64,000 bases of DNA from Winogradskyella sediminis (GCF_003387355.1 NZ_QUNH01000002.1:475606-539605), one strand, 5' to 3'; shown: positions 53,429-63,112, counted from the first letter of the stretch. The notes: generated from the sequence alone by a model not told the origin. Numbers and translations are program-made.

Positions 53429-54385
53429 TTACCAACGTTCGGCTTTCCAATCCTTTTGCTCTTGTTCGGTTAAAAATGTCCAGGCAATAAATCGGCTGAT
53501 TTTATGACCTTGCCCCATTTCAATGGTTTTAACGTCAGTTGCATTTACCTTTTCTAATATTTTATAGGTGGGTTTTAACGTCGCTTCTTTTGAGATTAAA
53601 CTTGTAAACCACAAACATTGTTTGCCAAAGTGTTTGCTTTCATAAATCATGTCTTTAACAAAACGCGCTTCACCACCTTTAGTCCATAATTCATTATGTT
53701 GACCGCCAAAATTTAATAAGGATTTATTAGGGCGCTTTCCTTTAAGATTCTTCTGCTTTTTTAAACTCGCTTTTTGCGCATCTGCTGCCGAGGCATGAAA
53801 TGGTGGATTACAAATGGTGAAATCTACTTTTTCTTCAGGTTTTAGAATATCATAAAAAAAGTTGTTGGCTTTTTCTTGGCGTCTTATTTCTAAAGTGGAT
53901 CTTAATTTATAATTTTTTTGCTCTATAGTTTTAGCTGAAATAATCGCGATTTCATCCGTGTCACTACCAATAAATGACCAACCGTATTCATGTTGGCCAA
54001 TAATAGGGTAAATGCAATTGGCACCGACACCTATATCTAAACCTTTAATATGTTTACCTTTAGGAATTTCTAAACCTGTTCCTTTTAGTAAATCAGCAAT
54101 ATTATGAATGTAATCTGCACGCCCTGGAATTGGAGGACACAGATAATGCTCTGGAATATCCCAATAATCTAAGCCATAATGGTGAATTAATAAGGCTTTA
54201 TTCAAAGCTTTCACTGCAGCAGGATTGAAAAAGTCTACAGAATCATCACCGTATGTATTAGGTGCTACATATTTACCCAATTCAGGCGAACTCTTTATCA
54301 GTGCCTTAAAATCGTAACGTGAACGATGTTGATTTCTTGGGTGAAGTTCTGACTTTACTTTAGGGTGTTGTTTTTTCTTTTCCAA
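53429..54385 (-). CDS. rlmF: 23S rRNA (adenine(1618)-N6)-methyltransferase
   Basis: A 318-aa N6-adenine methyltransferase of the RlmF/METTL16 type. The amino-group motif NPPF is in VDFTICNPPFHAS; the SAM-binding segment is IKGLDIGVGANCIYPIIG with WSFIGSDTDEIAI after it. Starting residues 1-28 are basic and RNA-binding in character (KKKQHPKVKSELHPRN). RlmF methylates A1618 of 23S rRNA. A -7 element (TACCTTTG on the minus strand, 54406-54413) lies 21 bases upstream. Confidence 0.93.
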   Translation of the reverse strand: MEKKKQHPKVKSELHPRNQHRSRYDFKALIKSSPELGKYVAPNTYGDDSVDFFNPAAVKALNKALLIHHYGLDYWDIPEHYLCPPIPGRADYIHNIADLLKGTGLEIPKGKHIKGLDIGVGANCIYPIIGQHEYGWSFIGSDTDEIAIISAKTIEQKNYKLRSTLEIRRQEKANNFFYDILKPEEKVDFTICNPPFHASAADAQKASLKKQKNLKGKRPNKSLLNFGGQHNELWTKGGEARFVKDMIYESKHFGKQCLWFTSLISKEATLKPTYKILEKVNATDVKTIEMGQGHKISRFIAWTFLTEQEQKDWKAERW

Positions 54386-54405
54386 TACTTATTTTTTTAT
54401 TGCTG

Positions 54406-54413
54406 CAAAGGTA
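54406..54413 (-). promoter_or_regulatory. -7 element of rlmF
   Basis: TACCTTTG on the minus strand followed by C, 21 bases before the ATG at 54385; no clear TTG upstream. Confidence 0.45.
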
Positions 54414-54481
54414 GTGGAAAAGAAATTGGGTTACTTGGACTTACAGCCTAAATAACCCAATGATCTAATTTTAATTTGTAT

Positions 54482-55162
54482 TTAATCTACTTTTTTAAAA
54501 CGTAACACTTCATCACCAGTGGAATTGTATAAGATTAGGTGTAAACCGTCTTTTTTATAAGTAGAAACTGTATTGAAAGCTTTATCAAAACGGTCTGGAA
54601 TTGTCATATCCATACACATTTTTCGAGTTGATGCCATTGCACCAAATTTAATAGTATTAGCAGTTATATTTTTTATTTGTCCACTATAATTATTACAACC
54701 ATTAGTGCCATAAGCGCGCATCTCTGTGGTGTTAATTTCTAATGTTGGCACGTTAGAGGTGCTTTCAATTGGTGTTTCGTTAATATGTGTGGTTGCCCAA
54801 ATATCATGAAGGGCCAATTTTGGATCTTGTTTTTTTTCTAACACTTTTATTAATTTATAAGAGATTGACGAAGCATCTGCCGGAGTGGTCTGAGTATTTA
54901 AAGTGGTTTCTGAAACTTTAATCTTCTGAAGATAGCCTGGTTCAAAATTAAAACCTTCAATGGGAGCATAAAAATTTGTCCATTCGGCATTGTCATAATG
55001 TTCAGTTGTTGAAACTTGCAAGCATGTCGTTTTTCCGGCACCAGCATCGCAATTTACTTTGGAGCTATTAACCCAATATGTTGCAGTCGTTTCTTTAGTT
55101 GCGCTACAAGAGGATAAAAAAGATGCAAATAGAATGATAGGAAGCTTGTTAAATAATTTCAT
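54482..55162 (-). CDS. DUF4377 and META domain lipoprotein
   Basis: A 226-aa lipoprotein with the lipobox LSSC (Cys19). Residues 27-112 look like DUF4377 (TYWVNSSKVNCDAGAGKTTCLQVSTTEHYDNAEWTNFYAPIEGFNFEPGYLQKIKV), and residues 115-225 a META domain (HDIWATTHINETPI, MRAYGTNGCNNYSG, MASTRKMCMDM). Meta domains occur in the heat-inducible HslJ family of the envelope. The biochemical role is unknown. Single gene. Confidence 0.88.
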   Translation of the reverse strand: MKLFNKLPIILFASFLSSCSATKETTATYWVNSSKVNCDAGAGKTTCLQVSTTEHYDNAEWTNFYAPIEGFNFEPGYLQKIKVSETTLNTQTTPADASSISYKLIKVLEKKQDPKLALHDIWATTHINETPIESTSNVPTLEINTTEMRAYGTNGCNNYSGQIKNITANTIKFGAMASTRKMCMDMTIPDRFDKAFNTVSTYKKDGLHLILYNSTGDEVLRFKKVD

Positions 55163-55294
55163 AATGTTGTTAATTGGTTTATAGGTTGTAATAATTTCAA
55201 AAGCCTTGCCAATTAGAAGGACATAATGTTAAATATATGTTATAGAAAAGCGTATAGTTTTCTATTACTTTTGAGCATCTTATGCAATAAATAT

Positions 55295-58200
55295 TTATTC
55301 CATAGTAATCACCAAATCATCTTGGCCAACCATACTTCCTTCAGACAGAGAAACGGATTTTATTTTTCCCGATTTATGAGCTGTAACGGTAGTCTCCATT
55401 TTCATCGCTTCAATTACAAAGAGAGGATCATTTTCCTTTACAGTCGCCCCTTTTTTAACTAAAACTTTATATAATGAGCCTTGTAAAGGTGCACCAACGT
55501 GGTTGTTATTGTCAGGATCTATTTTTATGTTTTCAACCTTTTTAATGTTTAATGAGGTGTCAAAAATTTCAACAAATCGATTTTCACCATTCACTTTAAA
55601 GAATACGGTTCTAATGCCATTATCATTAGGAATACTCACAGAGAGTAGTTTTACTATAATAGTTTTTCCTGGTTCTAAAGTAATTTTGGTTTCCTCCTGC
55701 AATTGCATACCAAAAAAGAAATCTTTAGTTGGAATGAGCGCAATGTTGCCGTATTTCTTATAATTTTCATGAGCAGTTTCAAATACTTTTGGGTAAAGCA
55801 TAAAGGATAAAAAGTCTTCTATTTCGATTGGTCTGGTAAATCCTTGTTGAAATTTCTTTTTAAAAGCAGCAAATTCTTTGGTAAAATCTACAGGTTTTAA
55901 ATGTGCATTTGGTCGATCTGTATAAGCTTCTCTATTTTTAAGAATTATTTTCTGAAGGTCTTTAGGAAAACCACCAACAGGCTGCCCTAAATCTCCTTTA
56001 AAGAAATTAATTACCGATTCTGGAAAAGAAATTGTTTCGCCACGTTGCATCACATCTTCTGGTGTTAAATTGTTAGTAACCATAAAAATAGCCATATCCC
56101 CAACGACCTTGGAACTTGGTGTTACTTTAACCAAGTTGCCAAACATAGTATTGACTTGTGCATACATTTTTTTAACCTCATCAAAACGATCTCCGAGGCC
56201 TAAGGCAATGGCTTGTGGACGTAAATTAGAATATTGTCCACCAGGAATCTCATGTTGATACACTTCAGCAGTTCCTGCTTTTAATCCAGATTCAAAAGGA
56301 TAGTACATTTCACGTGTATCTTCCCAATAGTTTGAAAACTGATTGAGATTTGTCATATCAAAATCGTGCGCACGGTCTTGACCTTTCATCATTTCAACTA
56401 CAGCATTAAAATTAGGTTGTGATGTTAATCCAGAAAGTCCCCCAAGTGCTACATCAACCACATCAACTCCAGCTTCAATGGCTTTTAAATAAGTGGCTGT
56501 TTGTAAAGATGAGGTATCGTGAGTATGTAGATGTACTGGAATCTGTAATGTGTCTTTGAGAGCACCAACTAATTCGGTAGCAGCATACGGTTTAAGCAAA
56601 CCAGCCATATCTTTAATGGCTATCATATGTGCTCCGGCATTTTCTAAATCTTTAGCTAACTGTGTGTAGTATTTAAGATTATATTTGGTTTGTTTAGGGT
56701 CTAAAATATCACCTGTATAACTAATGGCTGCTTGCGCAATACCACCTGTTTTAGTGCGAACATAATTTATGCTAGGTTCCATAGCTTTTACCCAATTGAG
56801 CGAGTCGAAAATTCTAAAAATATCAACTCCATTTTCCCAAGATTTCTCCACAAATTTTTCAATTAAATTATCAGGATAGGCTTTGTAACCCACAGCATTA
56901 GAGCCACGCAACAACATTTGAAACAAAATGTTTGGAACCGCCTTACGCAATTCTCTTAGACGCGTCCAAGGACTTTCGTGTAAAAAGCGGTAACAGACAT
57001 CAAAGGTCGCTCCTCCCCAGACTTCCATGCTAAAGGTATTGGGATGGTTTTTTGCAAAACTTTCTGCTACTTTGAGCATATCGTAACTTCGCATACGTGT
57101 GGCTAACAGCGATTGGTGAGCATCGCGCATGGTTGTGTCGGTATAATGTATTTTGTAATCGTCCTTTAGCCATTGGCAGAAAGCTTCAGGCCCTAATTCT
57201 GTTAATCGGTTTTTTGTGCCATCCGGAAATGCTTCGTTGCGGTTATACTTTGGAACCTTAGCGGTTCTAAATACTTTGGTTTTATCTATGTGTTTAACAT
57301 CAGAATTGCCATTTACAATAACTTCTGCTAAGAAATTAACTGCTTTAGTCGTTCTATCTTGAGGTAATTTTATTTCGAATAAAGAAGGGGTATTCTGAAT
57401 AAAGTTGACGGTGACTTTACCTTCTTTAAAAGTGTTATGCTGAATAACGTTTTGTAGAAAATGAATATTGGTTTTTACACCTCTAATTCTAAACTCTTTT
57501 AAAGCACGAACCATTTTTCTAACGGCACCATCGAGTGTTCTACCTTGTGCAGAAACTTTTACGAGCATGGAATCGAAAAACGGACTTACGTTATAACCTT
57601 GATAAATACTACCAGCATCTAAACGAATACCCATACCTGAGGCACTTCTGTACGTGGTGATGTTTCCATAGTCTGGTGTAAAGTTATTTTCAGGATCCTC
57701 TGTTGTTAATCGGCATTGTAAAGCAAAACCGTAAGTAGCCAATGCGTCTTGTTCATAGATTTTTATTTGTTTATCTGATAATTTATAGCCACCAGCAACA
57801 AAAATTTGTGTTTTTACCAAATCGACTCCAGTAACCATTTCGGTAACAGTATGTTCTACTTGAATTCTTGGGTTAACTTCTATAAAGTAGATATTGTCTT
57901 GCGGGTCTACTAAAAATTCTACGGTACCAATATTGTTATAATTAACTTCAGTCGCTATGTCAACAGCATATTTATACAAAGCATCCTTCACTTTTTGAGA
58001 CACATTGTAAGATGGAGCTACCTCAACAACTTTTTGATGGCGACGTTGTACAGAACAATCGCGCTCAAATAAGTGTCTGATATTGCCATGTCTGTCAGCT
58101 ACAATTTGTACTTCAATATGTTTTGGGTTTTCTACATATTTTTCTAAAAACATGGTATCGTCACCGAAAGCATTTAAGGCTTCATTTTTGGCAGAATCAA

Positions 58201-58747
58201 AGTGTTGTTCTAAATCTTTATCATTTCTAACCACACGCATACCACGTCCGCCACCACCAGAAGCCGCTTTTAGCATTAACGGATAGCCAATTGTATTCGC
58301 TTCTGAAAGTGCAATTTTTAAAGCTGTAAGATCTTTTTTATTACTCTCTATAATGGGAACATTACATTTTAAAGCTATTTTTTTTGCCGTAATTTTATCT
58401 CCTAAGGCGTCCATCACCTCTGGGTCTGGACCAATAAAAATAATATCGTTTTCCGCACAGCGTCTTGCAAATTCTGAATTTTCAGATAAAAAACCATAAC
58501 CAGGATGAATGGCATCCACATGTTTTGATTTAGCTAAAGCCACAATTTCTTCAATATTTAAATAGGGCTTTAAAGGATCGTTGTCCTCACCAATTTGATA
58601 AGATTCGTCTGCTTTATTCCTGTGTTGCGAGTAACGATCTTCATAAGTATAAATTGCCACAGTAGCTATATTTAATTCTGTACAGGCTCTTAATACGCGT
58701 ATGGCAATTTCACTTCGATTGGCAACTAATATCTTTTTGATTTTCAT
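55295..58747 (-). CDS. pyc: Pyruvate carboxylase
   Basis: A 1150-aa multidomain enzyme making oxaloacetate from pyruvate, bicarbonate and ATP. Biotin carboxylase domain about 1-455 (KILVANRSEIAIRVLRA, GGGGRGMRVV, EVNPRIQVEHTVTE); carboxyltransferase domain about 535-800 (DTTMRDAHQSLLATRMR, with the biotin-acceptor end MLLRGSNAVGYKAYPD and the metal-site HLHTHDTS); PC/OADA domain about 870-1060; biotinyl domain about 1080-1150 with K1116 in EAMKMETTV. A replenishing enzyme of the TCA cycle, single gene. Confidence 0.97.
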   Translation of the reverse strand: MKIKKILVANRSEIAIRVLRACTELNIATVAIYTYEDRYSQHRNKADESYQIGEDNDPLKPYLNIEEIVALAKSKHVDAIHPGYGFLSENSEFARRCAENDIIFIGPDPEVMDALGDKITAKKIALKCNVPIIESNKKDLTALKIALSEANTIGYPLMLKAASGGGGRGMRVVRNDKDLEQHFDSAKNEALNAFGDDTMFLEKYVENPKHIEVQIVADRHGNIRHLFERDCSVQRRHQKVVEVAPSYNVSQKVKDALYKYAVDIATEVNYNNIGTVEFLVDPQDNIYFIEVNPRIQVEHTVTEMVTGVDLVKTQIFVAGGYKLSDKQIKIYEQDALATYGFALQCRLTTEDPENNFTPDYGNITTYRSASGMGIRLDAGSIYQGYNVSPFFDSMLVKVSAQGRTLDGAVRKMVRALKEFRIRGVKTNIHFLQNVIQHNTFKEGKVTVNFIQNTPSLFEIKLPQDRTTKAVNFLAEVIVNGNSDVKHIDKTKVFRTAKVPKYNRNEAFPDGTKNRLTELGPEAFCQWLKDDYKIHYTDTTMRDAHQSLLATRMRSYDMLKVAESFAKNHPNTFSMEVWGGATFDVCYRFLHESPWTRLRELRKAVPNILFQMLLRGSNAVGYKAYPDNLIEKFVEKSWENGVDIFRIFDSLNWVKAMEPSINYVRTKTGGIAQAAISYTGDILDPKQTKYNLKYYTQLAKDLENAGAHMIAIKDMAGLLKPYAATELVGALKDTLQIPVHLHTHDTSSLQTATYLKAIEAGVDVVDVALGGLSGLTSQPNFNAVVEMMKGQDRAHDFDMTNLNQFSNYWEDTREMYYPFESGLKAGTAEVYQHEIPGGQYSNLRPQAIALGLGDRFDEVKKMYAQVNTMFGNLVKVTPSSKVVGDMAIFMVTNNLTPEDVMQRGETISFPESVINFFKGDLGQPVGGFPKDLQKIILKNREAYTDRPNAHLKPVDFTKEFAAFKKKFQQGFTRPIEIEDFLSFMLYPKVFETAHENYKKYGNIALIPTKDFFFGMQLQEETKITLEPGKTIIVKLLSVSIPNDNGIRTVFFKVNGENRFVEIFDTSLNIKKVENIKIDPDNNNHVGAPLQGSLYKVLVKKGATVKENDPLFVIEAMKMETTVTAHKSGKIKSVSLSEGSMVGQDDLVITME

Positions 58748-58826
58748 AATTGATGGTACGTTTTGTTGTGTTTAAATATGTTTTTTGATTGAAAATTACG
58801 TGAACTATAACGTTTTCGTGAAAGTA

Positions 58827-58834
58827 CAAATTTA
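58827..58834 (-). promoter_or_regulatory. Possible -7 element for pyc
   Basis: TAAATTTG on the minus strand, about 80 bases before the pyc start. No TTG at the expected distance. Confidence 0.35.
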
Positions 58835-59192
58835 TTATGATGTTGCTTTTTTTTAACCTTAAAATTATTGGTGATTTTAAGTTAAAAGTCTGTAAATGAT
58901 TAAGATGGTTCTTAGTTGTAAAGTGGCATCTTGTTCCTTCTAAAGATTAAGATAATTGTATTTATTACAGTATATTGAATATATCTTTTGGAACCGAAAT
59001 TGTAATAAGAGGGAGCTAATAAAAAGTGAGATAGTTGAGTCGTTGAGTAGAAATGTTATGAGCCTGTTTCAATTCAATGAACTCTAAAGTAATATTAAAG
59101 GGTGTATAAAAACTATTTCTGAAGTATTATAAAAAACGGGAGAACGCTTTTTTATGTTTTTTAAAACTTTTGGGCAAATCTGTTAAAGGGGC
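58835..59192. other. Long intergenic stretch, mostly featureless
   Basis: No ORF of useful length in any frame. One imperfect inverted repeat spans 58933-58993: GTTCC pairs with GGAAC and AAAGAT with ATCTTT around an A+T-rich loop. Nothing else is recognisable. Confidence 0.4.
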
Positions 59193-59291
59193 TTAAGAAA
59201 ACGTAAAAGGGTTGGAGCTATTAAAATGCCAATATCCATTTACTAGTTCTCCGTCTTTGGTCTGTATATGTGACTTTGGAAAGTCGGTCAT
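59193..59291 (-). CDS. Possible 32-aa ORF of unknown function
   Basis: ATG at 59291 just beyond the terminator, stop at 59193. The peptide begins MTDFPKSHIQ and contains DGELVNGYWHF, which looks protein-like, but there is no homologue I recognise and no -7 element. It might be a remnant of a larger gene. Low confidence. Confidence 0.2.
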   Translation of the reverse strand: MTDFPKSHIQTKDGELVNGYWHFNSSNPFTFS

Positions 59292-59295
59292 CTAT

Positions 59296-59381
59296 AAATA
59301 AAAAAGCGCAGGTTGTGCTACCTGCGCTTTTTAGCTATTAATCCTTAGGGGATTTTAGTACAATAGGTTAGGGCATTGTAC
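59296..59381 (-). ncRNA. Candidate small RNA with three hairpins
   Basis: On the minus strand: -7 element TATTTTTG (59387-59394), then directly at the predicted +1 a perfect 7-bp hairpin GTACAAT/ATTGTAC (59375-59381 with 59358-59364), a small hairpin AATCC/GGATT (59350-59354 with 59340-59344) and a terminator (59301-59332). No ORF. It lies 65 bases beyond the stop of the Crp-like gene, so a 3'-UTR product is the alternative. Confidence 0.45.
59301..59332. terminator. Strong bidirectional terminator
   Basis: A 13-bp perfect stem, AAAAAGCGCAGGT (59301-59313)/ACCTGCGCTTTTT (59320-59332), with a 6-base loop. T runs follow on both strands. It ends the candidate small RNA and the Crp-like transcript. 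Confidence 0.9.
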
Positions 59382-59386
59382 GGATA

Positions 59387-59394
59387 CAAAAATA
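59387..59394 (-). promoter_or_regulatory. -7 element of the candidate small RNA
   Basis: TATTTTTG on the minus strand. The predicted start (59381-59383) meets the first hairpin. No TTG 17-23 bases upstream. Confidence 0.35.
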
Positions 59395-59446
59395 AATATT
59401 TCGACATAAAAAAAAATTGATGTATGATAAGAAAAGGAAGAAAGGA

Positions 59447-60031
59447 CTAAAAATTATGTAATTCTTTTTTTATACGGCTTAAACTTTCGGTTGTGATACC
59501 TAAGTAAGAGGCAATATGATAATTCTTTAAATTTTTTACAATTTCTGGATGTGTGCTAATGAAAGTAAGGTAGCGCTCTTTAGCTGATTGTGATAAATTT
59601 ACTACAATTCTCTTTTGGAATGCAGCAAATGAACGTTCTAGCTTTATTCTAAAATAACGATCTATTTTTGGGATTTCTGAGTAAAGATAATTCATGTCTT
59701 CATAAGAGATTTTATAAAGCGTAGAATCTTGAAGTGCTTCTATAGTTAAAATTGCCTTACCCGAATTAACGAATGCCGTATAGTCACTGACCCACCAATC
59801 GTTAATACCAAATTGAATGGTGTGTTCTTTTCCATGTGTATCGGTATGATATGTTCTTAAACAACCGTCTAAAATATAATACTGAAACTCTACTAAATCG
59901 TCTGCATGGAGGAGAATAGTTCCCTTTGTTACATTGATTTTTTGAAAAAGGGGTTCGATAATCTTTATTTCAGCTTGTGTAAAGATGAGGTCATTAAATG
60001 CTACTGTTATTAAAAGATTATCGGATTGCAT
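59447..60031 (-). CDS. Crp/Fnr family regulator
   Basis: A 194-aa regulator with a cyclic-nucleotide-binding-type domain (about 25-125; VTKGTILLHADDLVEFQYYILDGCLRTY, then KEHTIQFGINDWWVSDYTAF) and a short helical C-terminus with KNYHIASYLGITTESLSRIKKEL, a winged-helix HTH. No cysteines for an Fe-S sensor are seen, and the arginine-serine cAMP pocket is not evident, so the effector is unknown. Such short flavobacterial members are common. Single gene; a small-RNA-like sequence follows its stop. Confidence 0.88.
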   Translation of the reverse strand: MQSDNLLITVAFNDLIFTQAEIKIIEPLFQKINVTKGTILLHADDLVEFQYYILDGCLRTYHTDTHGKEHTIQFGINDWWVSDYTAFVNSGKAILTIEALQDSTLYKISYEDMNYLYSEIPKIDRYFRIKLERSFAAFQKRIVVNLSQSAKERYLTFISTHPEIVKNLKNYHIASYLGITTESLSRIKKELHNF

Positions 60032-60130
60032 TTAGACGGAATTAGTTTATGCTTAATAAGATACGTAAAATAATTGAGCCAGAAGGATAATGCAGATACG
60101 ATTAATAAATATCTGTTTAACAGCATAAAA

Positions 60131-60865
60131 TCATTTTACGGTTATGCCTTGATGAAGTCTAATTTCAGGCACCACATTTTTTAATTTCGCAAAGGTGAGA
60201 CTATATGTGCCTTCTTGAATATCATCTAATAACCATTTTCCTTCAGTATATTCTAAAACCCAAATTTTTTCTTCATCTCCATAGACATTTTTACCTTGTA
60301 TAATTTGATGTGTTGTTCTGTCTTTTAAATAATCTTTAATATTAGCTGAAATTAAAAATGCAATTTTAGACCCTTCTAAGTTTTTGTCGTTAGTAATTTC
60401 TAGATATAGTGGTTTTACACTATTAATCTTGTCTAGTTGACATACGTTTTTAAGGTTTTCTCGTTTCCATTTATCTAAGTAGACTGTTTGTTGATTTTGT
60501 CTATACCAGTGATTCATATATTCTGAAACTTCTGCCATATCCTCTCTTTCCCAAGCGAGGTAAACTCTTGTGAAAATGTTTTTTACATTTTTTTCAAGAT
60601 TCAACCACATAAATTCCTTGTTCTGAGTGCCTAAAGCATTAAGTTGTTTTTTAGATTTTCTAATTGCAAAATATTCTACAGTATAGGTATAGGCGATTAA
60701 CGGGAATAAAACAATACACAATGCCGCCAATATTAATTTTTCCCACCATGTTTTAAATAACCCTTTGGCTATGGTGCCGCCTGGTCCGGCATAAACAGGA
60801 TCGATATAAAATAAAAAGCCAATAATGAGTATTATTAATAGGAGGTTTTTATGCTTCGGTTTCAT
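60131..60865 (-). CDS. Tim44-like domain membrane protein
   Basis: About 244 aa counting from the ATG at 60865; a longer reading from 60904 adds 13 residues with no clear signal and is less likely. A hydrophobic segment near the start (about 6-20, a possible signal peptide) is followed by PVYAGPGGTIAKGLFKTWWEKLILAALCIVLFPLIAYTYT, which holds a second TM segment; then a soluble region of about 160 residues ending with KIWVLEYTEGKWLLDDIQ, characteristic of the Tim44-like/calcium-channel-like fold. The role in bacteria is unclear. Confidence 0.72.
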   Translation of the reverse strand: MKPKHKNLLLIILIIGFLFYIDPVYAGPGGTIAKGLFKTWWEKLILAALCIVLFPLIAYTYTVEYFAIRKSKKQLNALGTQNKEFMWLNLEKNVKNIFTRVYLAWEREDMAEVSEYMNHWYRQNQQTVYLDKWKRENLKNVCQLDKINSVKPLYLEITNDKNLEGSKIAFLISANIKDYLKDRTTHQIIQGKNVYGDEEKIWVLEYTEGKWLLDDIQEGTYSLTFAKLKNVVPEIRLHQGITVK

Positions 60866-60897
60866 AAGCGGTAGATGTATTTGGTCTAAAAATAAAG

Positions 60898-60925
60898 AAA
60901 CCACTTTGAATTCACAAAGTGGTTT
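60898..60925. terminator. Terminator between htpG and the Tim44-like gene
   Basis: CCACTTTG (60901-60908) pairs with CAAAGTGG (60915-60922), flanked by AAA and TTTT. It lies just 41 bases past the htpG stop. Confidence 0.8.
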
Positions 60926-60965
60926 TAATCTTTACTCTTGGCTCTAAAAGCGAAGCAGTCTTAAT

Positions 60966-62876
60966 TTATTTAATCATCTCATAACTTCGCTTAATAAAGT
61001 TTGTCAACTCTTCGCCTTTTAAAAGACCTTGAGATAAGCGTGCTAAATCTAAACTTTGCGAAATTAAACGTTCTTGTTTCTTTTTGGTTTTGGTTTCTAA
61101 AATTTCGCCAACCAAAGCAGAATTGGTGTTAACGATGAGGTTGTACATCTCTGGCATATGACCAAACATGTTCATTCCGCCTCCACCAGTTTGCTGCATC
61201 TCTTTCATTCTACGCATAAATTCTGGCTGTGTAATAATAAATGGAGAGGCATCACTATCCATCGCTTCTAACTGCACTGTGAATTTTTCAGAAGGAATAA
61301 CCTCTTTTAATAAGGTGTCTAATTCCGTTTGCTGTTCTTCAGAAAGTTTAGAAATGGCGTTCTCTTCTTTTTTAATTAAATTATCAATATGGTCACCATC
61401 AACTCTAGCAAAAGAAATATTTTCTTTCGTTGTTTCTAATTTCTGAATTAAATGCGACACAATAGGAGAATCTAATAATAAAACCTCATAACCTTTAGCT
61501 TTAGCAGCTTCAATATAAGAATGTTGCTCATCTTTATTAGACGCGTAAAGGATTACCATTTTATCATCCTTATCGGTTTGCTTAGCTTTAATGGCATTGG
61601 TTAATTCTTCAAACGTATAGAATTTACCATCTACTGTTGGGTATAAGGCAAAGGCATCTGCTTTTTCAAAGAACTTTTCTTCAGATAGCATTCCGTATTC
61701 AATAACGATTTTAATGTCGTCCCATTTCTTTTCGAAATCTTCTCTGTTAGCGTTAAATAATGATTTCAACTTATCAGCAACCTTACGTGTAATGTAAGAT
61801 GAAATTTTCTTCACCGCTCCATCAGCTTGTAAGTACGAACGCGACACGTTTAACGGAATGTCTGGCGAATCAATAACACCTCTTAACATGGTTAAAAATT
61901 CTGGAACAATACCTTCAACATTATCTGTTACAAATACTTGGTTTTGGTAGAGTTGAATTTTATCCTTTTGCATGTTCATATCATTCGTCATCTTAGGGAA
62001 GTATAATATTCCTGTTAAGTTGAATGGATAATCTACATTAAGGTGAATGTTGAATAAAGGCTCTTCAAATTGCATAGGATACAATTCTCTGTAAAAGTCT
62101 TTATAGTCTTGATCTTCTAATTCTGTTGGTTGTTTTGTCCAAGCCGGATTAGGATTATTAATTATATCGTCTACAGTAATTTGTTTGTGTGGCTCTGTTG
62201 TTTCTTTACCGTCTTTATCTGTAGTAGTTTTTGGAGTAAAGTCAGGATCGTTTATTTCCTTAGTTCCAAATTTAATTGGAATTGGCATAAACTTATTGTA
62301 TTTATTTAAGAGCTCGCGGATTCTAGATTCTTCTAAAAATTCTGTAGAATCTTCAGCAATATGAAGGATAATTTCAGTACCTCTTGTTTCTTTGTCTGCC
62401 TCCTCTAAAGTAAACTCAGGCGAACCATCACAGGTCCAGTGAGCTGCAGGAGCACCAGTATGCGATTTTGTAATAATTTCAACTTTTTCTGCTACCATAA
62501 AAGCCGAGTAGAAACCAAGTCCAAAGTGACCTATGATTCCTGAATCTTGAGCAGAATCTTTATATTTATCTAAAAATTCTTCAGCTCCAGAAAATGCTAC
62601 TTGGTTGATGTATTTTTCGACTTCTTCAGCAGTCATACCAATACCTTGGTCAATGATGTGAAGTTTTTTACCTTCTTTATCAATCTTAACTTCAATCTGT
62701 GGATTTCCATATTCAGATTTCGATTCCCCTATACTTGTAAGGTGTTTTAATTTTAGTGTGGCATCTGTACCATTACTAATCAATTCACGTAAAAAGATTT
62801 CGTGATCGCTGTATAAGAACTTTTTAATCAACGGAAAGATATTCTCTACCGATACATTAATACTTCCTTTTGTCAT
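60966..62876 (-). CDS. htpG: Molecular chaperone HtpG (Hsp90)
   Basis: A 636-aa Hsp90. N-terminal ATPase domain (about 1-215): REL ISNGTDATLKLKH (metal/ATP Asn), IIDQGIGMTAEEV, IGHFGLGFYSAFMVA and the lid GTEIILH. A charged insertion (about 222-255, TTTDKDGKETTEPHKQ) is followed by the middle domain with NVSRSYLQ (catalytic Arg) and a C-terminal dimerisation domain. It helps fold client proteins under stress. No heat-shock sigma site is recognised upstream. Confidence 0.96.
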   Translation of the reverse strand: MTKGSINVSVENIFPLIKKFLYSDHEIFLRELISNGTDATLKLKHLTSIGESKSEYGNPQIEVKIDKEGKKLHIIDQGIGMTAEEVEKYINQVAFSGAEEFLDKYKDSAQDSGIIGHFGLGFYSAFMVAEKVEIITKSHTGAPAAHWTCDGSPEFTLEEADKETRGTEIILHIAEDSTEFLEESRIRELLNKYNKFMPIPIKFGTKEINDPDFTPKTTTDKDGKETTEPHKQITVDDIINNPNPAWTKQPTELEDQDYKDFYRELYPMQFEEPLFNIHLNVDYPFNLTGILYFPKMTNDMNMQKDKIQLYQNQVFVTDNVEGIVPEFLTMLRGVIDSPDIPLNVSRSYLQADGAVKKISSYITRKVADKLKSLFNANREDFEKKWDDIKIVIEYGMLSEEKFFEKADAFALYPTVDGKFYTFEELTNAIKAKQTDKDDKMVILYASNKDEQHSYIEAAKAKGYEVLLLDSPIVSHLIQKLETTKENISFARVDGDHIDNLIKKEENAISKLSEEQQTELDTLLKEVIPSEKFTVQLEAMDSDASPFIITQPEFMRRMKEMQQTGGGGMNMFGHMPEMYNLIVNTNSALVGEILETKTKKKQERLISQSLDLARLSQGLLKGEELTNFIKRSYEMIK

Positions 62877-62890
62877 TTTTTATGTGGTTT

Positions 62891-62915
62891 TTGTCATTCC
62901 TGCGTAGGCAGAAAT
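62891..62915 (+). repeat. Partial copy of the REP-like element
   Basis: TTGTCATTCCTGCG (62891-62904) repeats the left part of the element at 53161-53174; the rest differs (TAGGCAGAAAT). It stands in the 236-bp gap between htpG and the FabH-like gene. Confidence 0.55.
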
Positions 62916-63112
62916 TTAATTAATTATTGTTTTAATTACATTTTACTACTTGTCAAATAAAATACCAAGTCTTAAAATGTGACAAAGTGACACAAGTACT
63001 ATGCGTGCATAACGAATATAATTTCTAATAAAAATAAATCGTATCTTATATCTTAAATTGCTAAACTAAATAATAAGGTTTCCGATAACTCGGAAATGAA
63101 AATAAATTCTCA

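Noticed and set aside
60866..60904. 13-residue N-terminal extension of the Tim44-like protein
   Set aside because: It precedes a basic MKPKHK start that suits a signal sequence better, so the start was set at 60865.
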